DNA of 64,000 nucleotides from Allantophomopsis cytisporea. Its lineage: Eukaryota; Ascomycota; Leotiomycetes; Phacidiales; Phacidiaceae. Below, piece after piece: positions 54,149-64,000 of the stretch. The notes under the pieces were generated by a model that was not told where the DNA came from, searched no databases, and worked only from the letters and a program-made list of their open reading frames with translations. Where the stretch lies: the NCBI GenBank assembly GCA_024752435.1, contig CP103020.1:248001-312000 (forward strand), written 5' to 3'. Position numbers and translations under genes: made by a program. Positions within the stretch are counted from its first letter, which is position 1. Every line of letters starts with the position of its first letter.

Positions 54149-54607
54149 GATATTCATTTTGGATAGGCTTTATACTACATGCTTTTACTGCTCTTGATGA
54201 TGAAAAGCTTCAAACAATGTACAGTTCTGAGTTGCTCTATTGTTCTAGGTAGTTGTACTGCTTTGAACAAATGTAAAACTCAGTCACTGGTCTCAGGTTT
54301 CACTGTGCTTGGTCCGTTGTGGAAGGATTGGAGAGCAGCTAACAAATTCAGAGATGACAAAGCTTCAAAAGCCAGTGCTCCTTCTACTATCAGCTTTCAT
54401 CACATTGCCACTCATACTGTCATTGACCTTCGTGCCTGCGTAAATTATCAAAGCTTTTCGGGCGGCTCTGATAATCTTCAACATCGCCAAAGTTTCGACA
54501 CGGATATAAGACATTGAATCTCGCTAAACACCGACATGTAGCGGGTCTCCGATGAGCACATCGGCAACGTTCTCGAGGTTCTTCTACCTTTTAACATTAT
54601 TCCCGGC
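54149..54607 (+). promoter_or_regulatory. Short intergenic spacer upstream of Ap4A phosphorylase
   Basis: 459 bp containing the hydantoinase 3' end and the Ap4A phosphorylase promoter. No separate gene or clear core element. Confidence 0.45.
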
Positions 54608-55607
54608 ATGTCGATACCTAAAAACCTCCCCCAGCTTGTAAAGAATAGATACAATGCAGCGAAAGCAGCAGGGGATCTTATCTTCTCACCCACAGAACTG
54701 AGCATCATACATGCAAATGGGGTTCCAGTAGGTGTTTACTCTCTGCCCAATGGAATTGCGTCACTAACATTCGCAGTTCCAATTGCGATTCTGTCCCTCC
54801 CTCGCAAAGAAACCAAACGACGATAATAAGCCAGCTGGCTCCAAGAAACCTATTGATCCTTTCGAGAACCCGCCGGCATCTCTCCTAATCGCTCAATTAC
54901 CACAAACTGATCCAACACATCTCCTTGTACTGAATAAGTTCCCCGTCATTGCTGAGCATTTCATCGTCGCAACGAAAGGGTTCAAGGAACAAACAAACTT
55001 GTTGGAAGAAGATGATATTGGAGTAACCTATGCGTGTCTGAAGGCATGGCGGGAACATGGCACAGAATTGTTTGCCTTCTTCAATTCTGGAAAACATTCT
55101 GGTGCTAGCCAGCCTCATCGTCATCTACAGTTGGTGCCAGTCGAGTCAATGGTTACAGGCGCGGACACTCAAGATTGGCAGGTGCTTGCTGATAGCTTGG
55201 CTGAGGAAAGCATGGATATTCCGTTCACATACTTTGCGAGCGAAGTCCCCCAAGATGCTTCGAACGAACAGCTGCACGAAATCTATAAGTCGCTATATAA
55301 GCGTGCCGTAGATGCTGTGACTGCTTACGTTGAAGAGACAAACGATGAAAGCATAGAGCTTCAAGAGATGACTGGTGAGGCATCTGCTATCAGCTACAAC
55401 CTTGGATTAACTCATAAATTGATGGTGCTGTGTCCACGAAGATCTGAAGGTCTAGGAAACGTGCAGATGAACGGCACAATCTTGGCGGGAACATTGATGG
55501 TAAAGAGTGAAGAAGAATACCAGATTCTTCAAAGGGAAGAATCTCGATTTCTTGAAGTGTTGCGAGCCATAGGGCTACCACGCTCTAGGATCAATGAAAA
55601 ACTATAA
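54608..55607 (+). CDS. Ap4A phosphorylase (ATP adenylyltransferase, HIT superfamily)
   Basis: Exons 54608-54727 and 54777-55607 give 316 aa, the size of yeast Apa1/Apa2. The domain order fits: an N-terminal helical part (LPQLVKNRYNAAKAAGDLIF), FQLRFCPSLAKKP created by the splice, NPPASLLIAQLPQTDPTHLLVLNKFPVIAEHFIV, SGKHSGASQPHRHLQLVPV with the His-x-His-x-Gln catalytic triad (H154, H156, Q158), and a C-terminal YNLGLTHKLMVLCPRR and NVQMNGTILAGTLMVK. The enzyme degrades diadenosine tetraphosphate with phosphate, giving ADP and ATP, and can run in reverse. The 49-nt intron ends after CACTAACATTCGCAG. It may act in nucleotide stress signalling; nothing nearby shares the pathway. Confidence 0.94.
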
Positions 55608-55728
55608 TCCATAGGCCATGTTTCGATCATGAAGGTGGTTAACATAATTTAGACTCTAGATCTACGATTACAATTACTTTTACAAATCAAATGCTGGCTC
55701 AATCCCAAGCTCGTGTACAAAAGAATCA

Positions 55729-57434
55729 TCATCTCGGCGATCTTGCCATCAACTCATCATATTTCTTCCGACAAGTGGCATTCCCGAAATGATATGATCC
55801 GCCCTTATCGTAAATATAGTCTGCCACCTGTTTCCAGGGAATTTTTGACTTTCCAGAACCTGATGGTGTTTTTCGAGTGTATTTCCGGACAGCCTTCTTG
55901 AGGAGACGAACCTTCTAATGTCAGCCTGGGCACAAACAGACGCAGAGTCATGTACTTACATCGTTATCCTCCCATTCAGGTTTTCTCACGCGTTCAGCCT
56001 TGTCCTTCGTCAAAGTTCGGTAACGGCCTCTCAACGTTGATTCTGCCTCTGTGAATCCACCTTCGCGCCGAATGTCCTTGTACGACATACCGGCGAGCTT
56101 TGAACGCACAAGAAAGGTATCTTTGGACTCGCGTCGGTGATTTGGTTTATCCCTCAGCGTCTTGCTGGATGCATGTGTCGTTCTATCGGAGTCTATATCG
56201 CTGTCTGTATCCTGTACACTACTGACCTGCTTGAAATCGAGTTTCTTAGCTGATCGCAGAGGTACTTTACTCTGTGGCAAGACAGGCATAGTTTTATTGT
56301 TGTGATCTATGGGTACTTCAGGTGCCTTTGGGAGAATAGTACGACTAGACTTGACTGTCATGTTTTCGGTGATCAGAGAATTAGGACGTGGCAGAATCGG
56401 ATCGGCATTTGGCATGACAAACTTCGCCTCACGGTACTCTGGACGTGGAACAATAGTATTAATCGCTGGCTCGGTCTCCAAGGTACCGAAAGGGAGTAGA
56501 GGGGATTCATCTGCTGAAAGCGCAATCTCACTACCTTGACTTGATTCAGAGGATGACATCGCCGCAGATGATTTGGATATTGTTAGGGCCTTGGGAGAAA
56601 TTGTCATTGGAGCTGTTGTTGTTTGTGCCCATTCTGAACTGAGATCGGAGTTTGCTGTCCATGGGCTGTTGTGTACCAATCTAGGCAGACCATCATGGGA
56701 GTAGGAGCTAAGACCTGATTTGAATGGAGTTTGATGGCTGTTGACACTTGGGGTCCAGTTTGAGAACCCATGAGTCGCACTCGTTTCATTTCTGAGAGTT
56801 TCCATCAGCTATGTTGATCTTTTATAGTGGAACGCCCGAGATCAACCTACCGCGATGAGAATTGTGTTCCAGGAATCGCAGGAGGAGAGTGAACTCCAAA
56901 ATAGCTGGGTTGGTCCAAGTGCTGTTGCGGGAAGACCTTCGAATGATCTGCGGGTTCTTGAAACTGCGCTGATCCCGCCCAGGTGGCATTGTTCATCCAG
57001 TGCGCCTCATTATCAAAGAGCATAGCCTGGTCCTCGCTGTTTGAGAGATGAAGATTCTCGTGCCAGTTTTTCGATGTTGCGTCAGTTTGATGAACGTTTT
57101 GATATTGTTGCGAGACAGTACAATGGACATTGCCCATACTTTGACCAAAGGCAAAGTTCTGTCCAATGGTGTTCGGACGCTGGAAGAAGCTACCTTGTGA
57201 CGGAAAATAGCCCTATGACCATCAGCAATGCTCCTTTATTCTAGAGGCATTCTTCGTTACCGTGAGAGGTGTTTCTGCGTGGTGCACAGGTTGGTCCCAG
57301 CTATCTGTAGCGCCGAAGACCTCCCAAATGTTGAAGTGCTCGTTGTTCGTCATGTCGAATTGCACTATCCAAGGTCGATACACAAAGGTTTCGACCCTTT
57401 CAGAGACATGCCGGGGAGGCGCGTTCATAAGCAT
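55729..57434 (-). CDS. Myb/SANT-like DNA-binding protein
   Basis: Exons 57434-57261, 57212-56851, 56791-55960 and 55911-55729 (minus) give 516 aa. The first 400 residues are polar, rich in Ser, Asn, Gln and Pro, with no known domain. The conserved part is C-terminal: LAGMSYKDIRREGGFTEAES, TLRGRYRTLTKDKAERVRKPEW, then after the last intron VRLLKKAVRKY, IPWKQVADYIYDKGGSYHFG and CRKKYDELM. Together these resemble two imperfect Myb/SANT repeats (W in KPEWED, W in IPWKQV) of a kind common in ascomycete hypothetical regulators. The last acceptor is a TAG-AAG tandem (55915-55917 and 55912-55914), so an extra Lys may appear. The ATG at 57434 has a second in-frame ATG two codons later. Confidence 0.8.
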
Positions 57435-59594
57435 CGTGGGGGATTACACCGCTTGCCTGTTTTACTTCCAGATTCGTAATGTATAACGAAGGTGATTTTG
57501 CTGCAATGGAAACCAACGAATGTATGCTAGAATGCACGTTCTTGGAAATGCGCAGATGCTGCATTACAGCCCTACAACATGCAACTCCGCGAAGGAGCGG
57601 TCTGTGCTGGCGGGGATTTCTGTGTTAATGACAAGAGTTTGGGTACGTCTTGTGCTTGATGTTCTTTGATTTTTGCTCTTGGCTATTGATTGTGATTACT
57701 TCGAAAATGTGTGTCTCTTGACTTCAGCAACGTCTGTGGTGACTTCGAGTTCTTTCTTGGGGTTCGTAGATCGATTTCAAGATGTAGATTTTGGCATATT
57801 TCCAGTATCTGGGTTTTCGAAGTTGTTCATACTAAATTGTACTCTCTTTTTGGTTTTCTTTTGGGCTCTTCCTGCTATCTGCTATACTGCCTAGGTCTAC
57901 GTTACTATCTATCATCAATAGCACACCGCCTGGCGAATTGATGCTTACCAATATCATGCACGGATTGATACCTATGAAACAACAAAAACGAACGCTTTAA
58001 ACGTACGCTTGTGAAGGATTGATCAGCTGTGCAGTGGCTTCATGTGTGGTCCAGTACAGTACGTGACAGGGCCAAGTCGTCGAAAGAATTTGAGGTTGAA
58101 AATGTTCGAGGTGAAGCACTTGAGTATCTACTGCTAAATGTAGGGTTTTCCAAGCACACCCGCCATACGCTCGATATATACTCGCAGATCACTCCCGATG
58201 TTTAAGCCGAAGCCTAGGTGTATCAAACTACAGCTATCTTGCTATGTGCTATCGCTGAGCCAACCAACTCAATTAAATCGCATGGCGTGAGGAGCATTTT
58301 AATCTACGGTATCTCTTCCACGCGACTCTTTTCGGGCCAACCCACTCATGATGTGCAAGATGTAATAGACTCTTAAACAGGGCCGAGCCCGTTCTTATCA
58401 GAATCTTGAGTGCCGGCTCAGAGATCCATCTCTCCCCGATAGTATGTTGGAAAATCACTGGCTGCACACGGTTCATTGCGGAAAGGCGAACCGTTGAGAG
58501 CCGCATGCGCTAGTAAAGATGCCGTGCGTGCAGACAACCGAATCAAACACAGAATCACTTGCAGAACGACCAAGTTTCACCAGGTATCAATGTTATAGAT
58601 TGATCTCGTTAGCTGGAGAACGAACCACAGAAGAACTGGGTCATTATGCAAGTATGCGCTTTTGATAGTCAGCGATGCAGTTCATCTATTCCCCCACCTG
58701 AGTGCATGCAAACGATGAGCTAGCAATGACAGTTGCGCGTTTGTGCGACAATCACGTCTGCGATGTGATGCCAGGTCATCAACTCCGCAAGGAAGATGAC
58801 TGATGTTAATGGAGAACACTGATCTGATAGTTTTAAGAACCGGCAATAAATCTACTTGTCTCGTTTTGTAAACTGAGAGGTCTAGCCTACATTGTAAGGG
58901 ACTTTTGGTTATACGATTATTCAAGCCCAATAGCACTCGATAATTCGACCCGTTCCCTACATCCAAGACGAACGGATCTATCTCCTAAAGCTATCCGTCG
59001 TACCCAAACTTGTCTTTCCGGAAAAGCACCATATCTATTTCGATCAACAGAAACGATGCCGACCCGTGTTTCCCATGTACCCAACTCTGCCATGTGCCGA
59101 GAGTTTAGATCTTCATGCAAAGCATGTCTTAACGTCATGTCTCAAATATGACAGCTTTCCCTCCCGCACCCTCCCGTCCCACTTACGAATCGAGAACTCA
59201 CCCATGTCTTCCAGCTTCGCTTCTATTTCACACGTAGACTTGTGAATCTTAATTGAATGATGACTTCAACGGGAAGGTTAAGGGAGTACTCAAACATTAT
59301 CTGTGTTTCCATCCATGTATATCCGCTTGCGGCTGCGAAGCTTACAAGGTGTAGATCTTCGTCTTCGGCTGTGTGCGATCATGTAATGAGCCGATATGCG
59401 TCTGATCTTTTGAGAGGATCTTCCCAGACAGGGGTTTCGCGAAGCATGGCTAGATCTCCCCGCGAGTCATGATTAGAAGAACTGCAATAGCTTTTTCTTG
59501 CAGCATTGTAACTTGAATGTTTCTTCGGACACAACGAAACTAGAACTCACTTGGAGCAGCCCCAAATGTTACAGTCTGTGCTCTTGTGAAGTGG

Positions 59595-59840
59595 TCAATT
59601 TTCAACTGCACAGGCACAAACCCAATGCTGATTCAAAGTTGCATCCAGATGCCAATTGAGAAGAGGCTTCTGAAAAGTATAAGATTCATCTCGGATTAAC
59701 TCCCCAAACTTAGTGTTACAGAAGTTTGGAAGCACTCCATCGACGTCAGTGGGGGGTGCATGGAGACCTTCCAGGTCGTGGGAATTCTTACACTGCTCTA
59801 AATGAGACCTTAGAAATCTCTTTTCTTGTATGAAGTCCAT
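59595..59840 (-). CDS. Hypothetical 81-aa protein, doubtful
   Basis: Starts MDFIQEKRFLRSHLEQCKNS in the favourable context AAAAATGGAC and ends CACAVEN. The composition is protein-like, with several Asp/Glu/Leu and few low-complexity runs, but no domain, signal peptide or splice partner is visible. It may be chance or a gene remnant. Confidence 0.22.
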   Translation of the reverse strand: MDFIQEKRFLRSHLEQCKNSHDLEGLHAPPTDVDGVLPNFCNTKFGELIRDESYTFQKPLLNWHLDATLNQHWVCACAVEN

Positions 59841-59968
59841 TTTTGTTTGTCGGGTTTCATAAGTTCATTCATTTATCATTTGTTCCTCGAATTGGGTCAT
59901 GAAGGCCCTGAGATTTAATGTCGCCTTGATGCATCGACTCATCTGTGTCTATAAAGTACTATTTCTCT

Positions 59969-60004
59969 CTTCGCGGTGCTCTTCGCAGTGCTCTTCGCGG
60001 TGCT
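59969..60004 (+). repeat. 12-bp tandem triplication
   Basis: CTCTTCGCGGTG occurs three times in a row, the middle copy with A for G (CTCTTCGCAGTG), followed by CTTGG. The two perfect outer copies suggest recent slippage. Confidence 0.8.
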
Positions 60005-60149
60005 TGGCTGAAGTGGCGATTGCTCGATCAAATGCACCCGTGAGAATGGTCGCCTAAGGTTAGGTTTTCTCGACATCTACTTTTGTGACTCCAACCTGAA
60101 TAAAGTTATTGATTCAGTCACTCGATGTCCATCAATTTTCTCCCAGAAA

Positions 60150-60530
60150 ATGCAGCGCATTTCAGTTGCTAAGAATCTGCAAATTATAATACCAAAGTCC
60201 TTCTGGAAGTCTCCGCTGAACCTGACCCACTGGAATCATTCTAAACATAAAGCAAAAACTCTTGGTATGTACGATCATATAGGTCACAAGAGACTGATCT
60301 TTAAACCAAAAGGCTGTATCTTTCAGCGCGTCTTTGTCATGGGTTTATATGATAATGCCCCACAGTCTGTGAAGATACCAGGCTACGAAGCACAAGTACT
60401 GCGAATGAAAGAATTCCAGCTCTTTCATAGACGAAATCAAACTCTGGACACGTACTTAAGTCAAATCAAGAAGCTCATGCTATGTTTGTATTATTCTTCC
60501 ATTACATGTAATGCACTAAATAATTTTTGA
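60150..60530 (+). CDS. Hypothetical protein of 126 aa, doubtful
   Basis: A single frame MQRISVAKNLQIIIPKSFWK continues with basic segments (HSKHKAKTLGMYDHIGHKRL, FKPKGCIFQRVFVMGLYDN) and stops at 60528-60530. It is basic and not obviously low-complexity. No motif was recognised and no intron is required. It converges with the minus-strand gene ending at 60643. Confidence 0.25.
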   Translation: MQRISVAKNLQIIIPKSFWKSPLNLTHWNHSKHKAKTLGMYDHIGHKRLIFKPKGCIFQRVFVMGLYDNAPQSVKIPGYEAQVLRMKEFQLFHRRNQTLDTYLSQIKKLMLCLYYSSITCNALNNF

Positions 60531-60642
60531 ATAGCCTAGTAAGATCCAATCCCCATGATCTGGTTGCAGCACTTGCTCGCAGATCTTTTGTCCAATGCAT
60601 GCCAAAAGTCAAACTCCGAAATCTCCCCAGAACATGTAATGT

Positions 60643-61728
60643 TCAACAAGTCTGCACCTCAGCAACCCGTCCCTTCCACCCATCCCCAACCATCAAAAAG
60701 CACCACTCACCCCTAGTAACCGGCGTGATATCCTCGAACCCATTTGGTGTTCTCTTGCCTCTTCTATGTGGTCCACGATCCAACTTCTCAGCGGGCGCGA
60801 ATGTAGTCTTCAAAGGCGGGGGACTAGCTCTGCTCTCGACCTCCATGATAACACCAACAGCCCCCTTCTCACCCCCATATGCCGTACGATAGAACTCATT
60901 AACATCCATCAATGCACTAAGCGACACAGGAATGTGTTCGTAAACACGCACGAGATATCCTTTTGCGACACTGCGACCCGACTGTGCGAGTACGAGCCGT
61001 CGCAGCTCATCCACTGCTTCTTGCAACTTTGTAGTGTTACGTACATCTGCACTATAGCGCAGTAGCGAAGTCTTGAAGCTATAGACGTGGTCGACGCTCA
61101 AGAGTGTCATACCGGCGCCGGCGAAAACAACTTCATTTTGTGCCAAAGAGCGGCGGATGAGGTCGTTGGTGAAAGGGTTGAGGACACTGTTCAGGGGCTG
61201 AGAGGTCAGCCACCCGCCGCCGATGTTGAACTTTGAGCTTGCTTTGGAGATGGCACGGCGGAGATGAGACTCAGCGCGGGTGTTGAGATTGGTAGAGTGG
61301 AGGAGAGTGAGATTGTATGGGTTTGGTGCGAGGTGGAGGGAAGAGTGAATGTTTGTTGGGCTTGATGGAGGGGAAGGTCGTGGAGAGGGTGCGTTGGCAG
61401 TGTCGCGTGGAGAAGAGGGAAGAGTTGGCCAGTGAGTCCGGGAAAGGGAAGTTGTAGATGTTTGGGACGTGCTGGAGGTATGTTTATGGTGGGTTGGGCT
61501 GTTGAGAGGAGAGCCGAAAAGGGATGTAGTTGGTGAAGTTTGAGGATTTGATGTGATGAGCGGCGTCTCATGTCGGACAACGATAAGTGTGAGGTGGAGG
61601 TGTTTGCGGGTTAGACGTTCAGAAACATAGTCTAACGCTGCAGTGACTGGTGGAGGAATGTTTTGTGCGAGCAGGAGAGAGGATCCTGCTTCAAGAGGAG
61701 GAGAAATACAATCTTTGGAAATGCCCAT
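60643..61728 (-). CDS. Conserved fungal protein of unknown function (DUF7582-like)
   Basis: Single exon, 361 aa. The N-terminal third has LDYVSERLTRKHLHLTLIVV, a beta strand/helix segment, followed by a Ser/Thr/Pro-rich linker (about residues 60-130). The C-terminal part is globular: HLRRAISKASSKFNIGGGWL, NEVVFAGAGMTLLSVDHVYS, FKTSLLRYSADV and ARGYLVRVYEHIP-like sequence. AGAGMTLLSVDxVYSxKTSLLRY resembles a fungal conserved domain I recall as DUF7582; the name is from memory and no function is known. There is no signal peptide or membrane segment. The start ATG (61726-61728) is followed by MGISKDCISPPLEAGSSLLL, which fits a complete N-terminus. Confidence 0.75.
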   Translation of the reverse strand: MGISKDCISPPLEAGSSLLLAQNIPPPVTAALDYVSERLTRKHLHLTLIVVRHETPLITSNPQTSPTTSLFGSPLNSPTHHKHTSSTSQTSTTSLSRTHWPTLPSSPRDTANAPSPRPSPPSSPTNIHSSLHLAPNPYNLTLLHSTNLNTRAESHLRRAISKASSKFNIGGGWLTSQPLNSVLNPFTNDLIRRSLAQNEVVFAGAGMTLLSVDHVYSFKTSLLRYSADVRNTTKLQEAVDELRRLVLAQSGRSVAKGYLVRVYEHIPVSLSALMDVNEFYRTAYGGEKGAVGVIMEVESRASPPPLKTTFAPAEKLDRGPHRRGKRTPNGFEDITPVTRGEWCFLMVGDGWKGRVAEVQTC

Positions 61729-62646
61729 GATGACTGATAAGATAGATAGCTCTTATTGAGGCTGAATCTTAAATTGAAGAAACAATGAGGACTCGAGAGG
61801 AAACATCGCGTCAACATATACAAAATCTACCTACGAGGTGTTCAAGGGTCGTCACGAAAACGCACGGTAAGCGCCCAGTGTACCAACTCCTTCATGATAA
61901 ACATAGCTCTACAACATCAACGAAGTGCAGCTTCCTCATGTGTTCTACCTGGCAGATGTACTTCCGAAAGGCGGGGAAGATACAAGAATAGGTACTTGCG
62001 TGCCTTGTAGGCGCTGAATGTACAGGACCTGCATTACTTGACAAGGATTGACGGTGTCGTTCTGCAAGATGATTGGTAAGTAGAGCAAACGAAACGTCAA
62101 AAATAGATAGTTGGACAACCATTCTGTCCAGGATCCTGGCTCTTATCTCAGATCTACTCGTTCTATCATTTAAGCGACAACGCTTTCTGCAGGTATGGTG
62201 TGAGAAATTGATTTTGGAGTCGAAATATGACGATTGTTGGCGCTTCTGATATTGCTTCTTCACACAAACGCTAAGGTCAAGCCTGGGAATTGTTGCAATG
62301 GTTGCTTTCGATGCACAACAGGTGTCGACCAGATAAATTTGGAATCGCAGAAGATAATTATACTATGTATGGTCTTTCACTTCTCGTCTCGATACACCGA
62401 TTCGACGGGTGAGAGTTAATACGATGCGACCACAAAGTTCTCATGACGCTGAAGACAAAATCCTGTGGCAACTCGCCCAGCAATTATTATTTAAGGATTC
62501 AAGGGTATCGACCATCTATCCTTACCATGCAATCCCACCGGGTATAATTTTATCCCACCACCTTAAAAAAACATATGCATCACCATCTCGTCCTATTATT
62601 TGAGCACATGACCACCTCTCTCGCTCCTTTTCTCCGCGAGCACTAC
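61729..62646. other. Intergenic region, 0.9 kb
   Basis: Spacer between two minus-strand genes. It holds the promoter of the DUF7582-like gene and the 3' flank of the MARVEL-like gene. No supportable gene. Confidence 0.5.
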
Positions 62647-63464
62647 CTAAGCTGCCGAAGTCTCGACAACACCGCTTCCAGCACTCTGATGTTGAGGCAC
62701 GCCACCCAGTAGCTGTTGCTGCAGTGCCAGAACCTGCTTTTGCAATTCAAACTGGGTCTTTCTCAGCTCTCCATTCTCGCGCACAAGCTCCGGTACGGAA
62801 GGGAATGGAATTGGAGCTACACTTCCAGGTTTGTTGTGTCCACCAGCAGCTCGGTGACGGGAGATGAAGACCGAGACGACGACGAGGGAAACGAAAGAGA
62901 GAATCCTGTAGCGAATCAGTTTGAATGTTCTAAAAGATATCAATGTTCAAGGAGATGGTTGACATACATTTCAGCAGCAGAAAACGCTGCGGCGGCGATA
63001 GCTGCGTTTTCAAGGTTTGTCCAATTCGAAGAAACTTGGCCGCAGGTTTCGGTATATCCATAACTTACATCGTATGTGTAGCTACAGTTGTCTTCATAGT
63101 AGTAATCATTGAAGGAACTGGCCAAAAGCCAGACAAAGCCATCGACCCACAGGGGTAAGCTGAGAATTTCGAATGCAAGAACAGCCCAGTAGTTGTAAAG
63201 AGATGGCACCCAGTAAGTCAGCATGATCCATCCGTAGATGATGGTCCCGACGATGGCAGTGATCATGCCGATGAAGGAATCAAGACCACCATTATTAGCG
63301 AAGTCAGCCGCGGAGAGACCCAGGATTATTATCGTAAATAGTAGTTGCATTATGCGCACTATTATGAATCCTCTTGGGAGCGCTGTGACATGCGTTCGTT
63401 TGTCTTGGGTCTTCTCCGTAGCGATTTCTGGGTCTTGAGTGTTGTGGATGACGGGAGCCTCCAT
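62647..63464 (-). CDS. MARVEL-like tetraspan membrane protein with C-terminal coiled coil
   Basis: Exons 63464-62968 and 62905-62647 (minus) give 251 aa. Four membrane segments are clear: IIVRIMQLLFTIIILGLSA, IGMITAIVGTIIYGWIML, YWAVLAFEILSLPLWVDGFV and a last one split by the intron (AAFSAAEM joined to ILSFVSLVVVSVFIS). The loop before the fourth helix is acidic and aromatic with two cysteines (DNCSYTYDV, TETCGQVSSNW). This is the MARVEL-domain topology of fungal membrane-organising proteins. After the last helix comes a cytoplasmic tail with a short coiled coil (ENGELRKTQFELQKQVLALQ). The splice frame is exact. A GTAAGT inside exon 1 (63063-63068) is not needed because the frame continues. 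Confidence 0.82.
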
Positions 63465-64000
63465 TTTGAGATGATTCTTCGATCGAGGAATGTTATATTG
63501 TGTAATTGAGGATGTTGCGTGGAATCAAAATAGGAGGTCTTTCTCGAAGAGATTATATTGGTATTCTGAGATGCTCAACGAAAACACAGAACCCGATATT
63601 ATCGTGAAATCAGAAACGACGTGAGTGAGAAAAGAATAAACAATGATCTTGTATCTCAGAATGAACATAGTGCAAAGTAGGCTCTATTTGGTCTTTGTAC
63701 TTCTTCGTGAGAGAAAATCTCCTACTGGCTTTACGTATATTTCCGTCAGTTAGCCTGTTATGAAATTACGCCAGGGACTTAGAACATGGCTGTGTAGGTG
63801 ATTCTAGTGGCTGTTCAATGCCGCAACAGGGATAACCTTTACGCTTACCCAACAACAAATGGTTAATTTAAGCATAAGGGGGTTGTAGCGCAGTGTAGCC
63901 TAACTAGCGAGCTTAAGCCCATAGCCAAGGTTGACACTAGATCTAGCTCCGTGCAACGGAACTTCATCTCTAAATGTCACCCACAAGAAATTTCGTCTGC
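63465..64000. promoter_or_regulatory. Upstream region of the MARVEL-like gene to the window end
   Basis: 536 bp with no gene; contains the promoter and leader of the minus-strand MARVEL-like gene. No tRNA or other RNA gene was found. Confidence 0.45.

Larger units (their letters stand above)
57435..60149. other. Gene-poor intergenic region, 2.7 kb
   Basis: Upstream of the Myb-like gene. No credible gene apart from a weak minus ORF at 59595-59840. A 12-bp triplication occurs at 59969-60004. Several ORFs of 70-95 codons show no motif. Confidence 0.5.

Noticed and set aside
58273..59138. Several 73-94 codon minus ORFs upstream of the Myb gene
   Set aside because: Short, Arg-rich, without motifs or splice partners. 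They fit chance in moderately GC-rich intergenic DNA.
63063..63068. GTAAGT inside the MARVEL-like gene as an intron donor
   Set aside because: The frame runs open through it and all acceptors within range would shift the frame or remove the conserved fourth helix.

Overview
This window is nuclear DNA from a filamentous ascomycete (Pezizomycotina). The signs are short introns (about 48-180 nt) with GTATGT/GTAAGT donors, CTAAC/CTGAC branch sites and YAG acceptors, intergenic gaps of 0.3-4.7 kb, and families typical of moulds: GtaA-type glutaminase, pectin lyase, Ure2-like GST and small secreted cysteine-rich protein. A Leotiomycete-like, plant-associated fungus is my inference; no marker fixes the species. 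All exon structures below were built by hand from splice signals, reading-frame continuity and family conservation.

Layout. 0-10 kb holds housekeeping genes: an Ark1/Prk1-type endocytic kinase (+), a Tho1/SARNP-like SAP protein (-), an acyl-CoA synthetase (+) and ribosomal protein uL13/RPL16 (+) behind a palindromic telomere-like promoter box. 11.4-20.2 kb holds a small secreted seven-cysteine protein (+), the branchpoint-binding protein SF1/BBP (-) divergent from a Ure2-like glutathione transferase (+), and a GNT1/GT8-like Golgi glycosyltransferase (-). 20-27.5 kb is sparse: low-complexity DNA, a multi-spanning membrane protein (+) and a 74-residue Cys-rich protein (+).

27.5-35 kb is dense: SEC39 (Dsl1 tethering complex, -) divergent from the complex I subunit NDUFS5 (+), an uncharacterised fungal protein with a long disordered tail (+), and a Gly/His-rich repeat protein (-). 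A decayed short-chain dehydrogenase lies at 35.9-36.6 kb (-), followed by secreted glutaminase A (+) and a Tra2-like RNA-binding protein (+). 41.8-46.6 kb is a gene-poor AT-rich island with a 13-nt minisatellite. Then come a secreted pectin lyase (+), a fused HyuA-HyuB hydantoinase/oxoprolinase (+), Ap4A phosphorylase (+), a Myb/SANT-like protein (-), an unassigned fungal protein (-) and a MARVEL-like tetraspan protein (-).

Several genes bear on RNA processing (SF1/BBP, Tra2, Tho1) or secretion and extracellular nutrition (SEC39, glutaminase, pectin lyase, secreted Cys-rich protein), but nothing shows that they are co-regulated. No multi-gene novel system was found. The most distinctive signals are two GC-AG introns, tandem splice acceptors in SF1 and in the Myb gene, in-frame introns able to give retention isoforms, the SDR pseudogene, the RPL16 telobox palindrome, three distinct degenerate minisatellites and several unassigned small proteins.
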